Part shown: piece after piece, positions 9,601 through 12,600 of the stretch
Position numbering within the stretch: position 1 is the stretch's first letter
Layout: each line of letters starts with the position of its first letter
NCBI GenBank assembly: GCA_026770585.1
Contig: MU646355.1
Coordinates: 6,861-20,703, forward strand
Reading direction: 5' to 3'
DNA length: 13,843 nt
DNA from: Baffinella frigidus
Lineage: Eukaryota > Cryptophyceae > Cryptomonadales > Baffinellaceae
Program-made: the position numbers and the translations under genes
The notes under the pieces: model-generated
The model's input: the letters and a program-made list of their open reading frames with translations, nothing else
Database searches by the model: none
Told to the model about the DNA's origin: nothing

Positions 9601-12600
9601 TGCCGGACACTGGCGAACGAGGTCAATCCGCGAAGAGTCGTGTTTTCGTGGTCGGCCCCAAGCTGCTAGAAGCTTGTGGGGAGCACCCATGCAGACGCAC
9701 CCCAAGTCCTGAACCCACATACATATATATACATATATTTATATATATATTCATGTATATGTATGTATATACATGCATGCATATTGTAGGCTTGTATGTA
9801 TATACATGCATATTGTAGGCTTACATGCATATTGTAGGCTCCATAGAAGTATTAATTAATTGCTCTTGGGCAACGAAAACCACTACACGATTTACTCATA
9901 AAAGTGATAGTAAAACATTTGTGTAGTAAATTTCGTTGCGCCAAAAGCAATTAATTAATACTTTTGTGGAGATGAAAGTGCAGCTGCATTTACTCCAGTA
10001 AATAGGCGTCGTGGGTGTGAAAGTGCAGCTGCACTTTCAGCGAGCGCTATCCGGGCGTCGCACGCGTGGCGGAACTCCGAAACCCGAAACCCGAAACCCG
10101 AAACCCGAACCCCGAGACCCGAAACCCAAAACCCGAAACCCGAACCCCGAGACCCGAAACCCGAGACCCGAGACCCGAGACCCGAGACCCGAGACCCGAG
10201 ACCCGAGACCCGAGACCCGAGACCCGAAATCCGAGACCCGAGACCCGGGTTGGGGTTGGGGTTGGGGTTGGGGTTGGGGTTGGGTGGTGGGGCGTCGAAT
10301 TTGGGGTGTTGGGTTGGGGGTGGGGTTGGGGTTGGGGTTGGGGTTGTGGGGGTTCGGGTGTCACCTCCTGGGACGTTAGCGTGGCGCTTCAGGTTCTGCA
10401 GGCCAGCGCGCGACACCCAGCCCGCCCCATAAACCCTACACCCCAAATCCTGAAACCTGCTGCAGATTAGAACGTGACTCACAGGGTCGTCACGTTCTTC
10501 CGCGACTGCGACAGCGCCGCCTGTCGTTTCCCCAAACCCTAAACCCTAAACCCTGAAACCTGAGGGGTCAAAAGGCGCGTTTTCGGGGGACGCGACAGGT
10601 TGTTACCCGGTACCAATCGGACACGACCGGTAGTTATTCCGTACTCATCGCACGTCACGGGCGTGTCGGACACACACCTCCTGGGGCGTTGGCGTGGCGC
10701 TTGAGGTTCTGCAGCCCGGCGCGCGACTGCGCCAGCGCCGCCTGTTGTTTGGTGTTTGGTGTTTTGGGGTTGGTGTTTGGTGTTTGGTGTTTGGTGTTTG
10801 GGGGTTGGGATTTAGGATTTGGAATCTGGGGGTTGGTATTTGGTGTTTAGTGTTTGGTGTTTCGGGTTTCGGGTTTAGGGAGAGCTGCCTCGAGCGCGAG
10901 TTTGGGGTTTACGGTTTATGGTTTCGGATTTCGGACCAAGAGTTTGGGGTTTAGGGAGTAGGGAACGCTTGCCTCGAGCGCGAGGACGCGTGTGTTCGAC
11001 GAGACGAGCTGCTCCTCCAGGAGTGCCGCGTGCCCCGCTGTTGTGGAGTTTGGGGTGTGGGTTTTGGGTTTTGGGTTTTGGGTTTTGGGTTTTGGGTTTT
11101 GGGTTTTGGGTTTTGGGTTTTGGGGTTACAGGTTTGAGGTTTGGAGTTTAGGGTTTGGAGTTTAGGGTTTGGAGTTAAGGGTTTGGGGTGTGGGGTTTAG
11201 GGTGCGAGGACGCGGATGCGTGACGCCCCGAGGTTTCGGGTTCCGCAGTTAGGGTTTAATCTGGAGACATGTTTAATTTAAAAGAAAATGGATCCCTATT
11301 TGTGCATAGGAGGTGGACGAAGCTTAATTAGGGCCCTAAGTAAATTTAAGTAGGGCAGAATCCGTTGACAGAGTCCATTTTCTTCCAACCTCACATGGGG
11401 TTGCGAGAGGAGCCGCTCCCTTAAACCCTAGACCCGAAAACCTGAACCCCAAACCATGAACTCTACCTAAACCCTAAGCACTGATCCCTGAACACTCATC
11501 CGCAGACCTGACATGGGGGCGCGAGAGGATCCCGGTACGCCGGAAAGCTCCCTTGAAAAGAGCGCTGCCACCCTAAACCCCACATCCCACTCCCTAACCT
11601 CCTAACCCGAAACCATGAGTCACGTTCTAATCTGAATCAGGTTGCGGGGGGTGGGGTGTGGGGTTTAGGGTGCGAGGACGCGGGTGCGTGACGCCCCGAG
11701 GTTTCCGGTTTCGCAGTTAGGGTGGCTTAGTGTTTCAGGTGTAGGGTCGAGAGCTCGTGGTTTAGGGTTTATGGTTGAGGGTGTATGGTAACATGAGGCT
11801 TCCAACCTGACATGGGCGTGCGGGAGGATCCCGGGACGCCGGAAAGTTCTCGCGTGAAGATTGCCGCCACCTCCTGCTGCGCCTCCAACTTCGCCCCCAA
11901 ACCCTAAACCCTAAACCCTAAACCCCACAACGTAACCCCTAACCCCTAACCCGTAACTCCTAACCCCTAACCCCTAAACCCTATGAGTCACGTCCTAATC
12001 TGCAGTACGTTTCGGTATTTGGGGTGTAGGGTTTATCGGGCGGGCTGGGTGTAGTGGGTTTCGGGTGTAGTGGGTTTCGGCTTCCAACCTGACATGGGCG
12101 CGCGGGAGGATCCCGGGACGCCGCTGAGTTCTCGCGTGAAGATTGCCGCCACCTCCTGCTGCGCCTCGACCTTCGCCCCCAAACCCCAAGCCCTACACCC
12201 CACAACGTAACCCCGAACCCCTAATCCCTGACCCCTAAAACCTAAACCATGAGTCACGTACTAATCTGTAGCAAGTTTTAGGATCTATGGTGTAGGGATT
12301 ATGGGGTGTAGGGTTTATGGGGTGGGTTGGGTGTAGTGGGTTTCGGGTTTCGGCTTCCAACCTGACATGGGCGCGCGGGAGGATCCCGGGACGCCGGAAA
12401 GTTCTCGCGTGAAGATTGCCGCTACCTCCTGCTGCGCCTCCAACTTCGCCTTCAACTCCAGGACCTACCGTGTTGGACACCCCCCGTTACGTGCTGGACA
12501 CGTGTTGGACACACTGCCAGTTTTCAACAGTTGTACGGGGGAGTGTGTCCAGCATACTCCCGTGGGTTTAAATGTGTTGGATCTTTAGATGTATTGTAGT

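Larger units (their letters stand above)
9184..10677 (-). other. Intron 4 (GT-AG, 1494 nt)
   Basis: Next to the acceptor lie several exon-5 echoes and one MITE remnant (9186-9650), then an AT-rich stretch with ATGCATATTGTAGGCT repeats (9715-9840), a second complete foldback element (9839-9971), a palindrome-rich stretch (about 9975-10045, GAAAGTGCAGCTGCA twice), CCCGAAA/CCCGAGA arrays (10078-10246), GGGGTT arrays (10247-10346) and the split exon-4 echo. Confidence 0.6.
11038..12361 (-). other. Intron 2 (GT-AG, 1324 nt)
   Basis: Holds a TTTTGGG array (11058-11122), an unusual AT-rich foldback (11282-11384), four exon-2 echoes in a roughly 270-290-bp tandem unit and CCCTAAACCC-like sequence. 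The text GGGTGCGAGGACGCGG(A/G)TGCGTGACGCCCC occurs twice (11208, 11668). GAGTCACG..CTAATCTG occurs three times (11615, 11984, 12250), marking the unit ends. Confidence 0.6.

Noticed and set aside
9955-10482. 175-codon minus-strand frame and its plus-strand mirror
   Set aside because: Made of CCCGAGA and GGGGTT arrays. Only the short exon-4 echo inside it is of coding origin.
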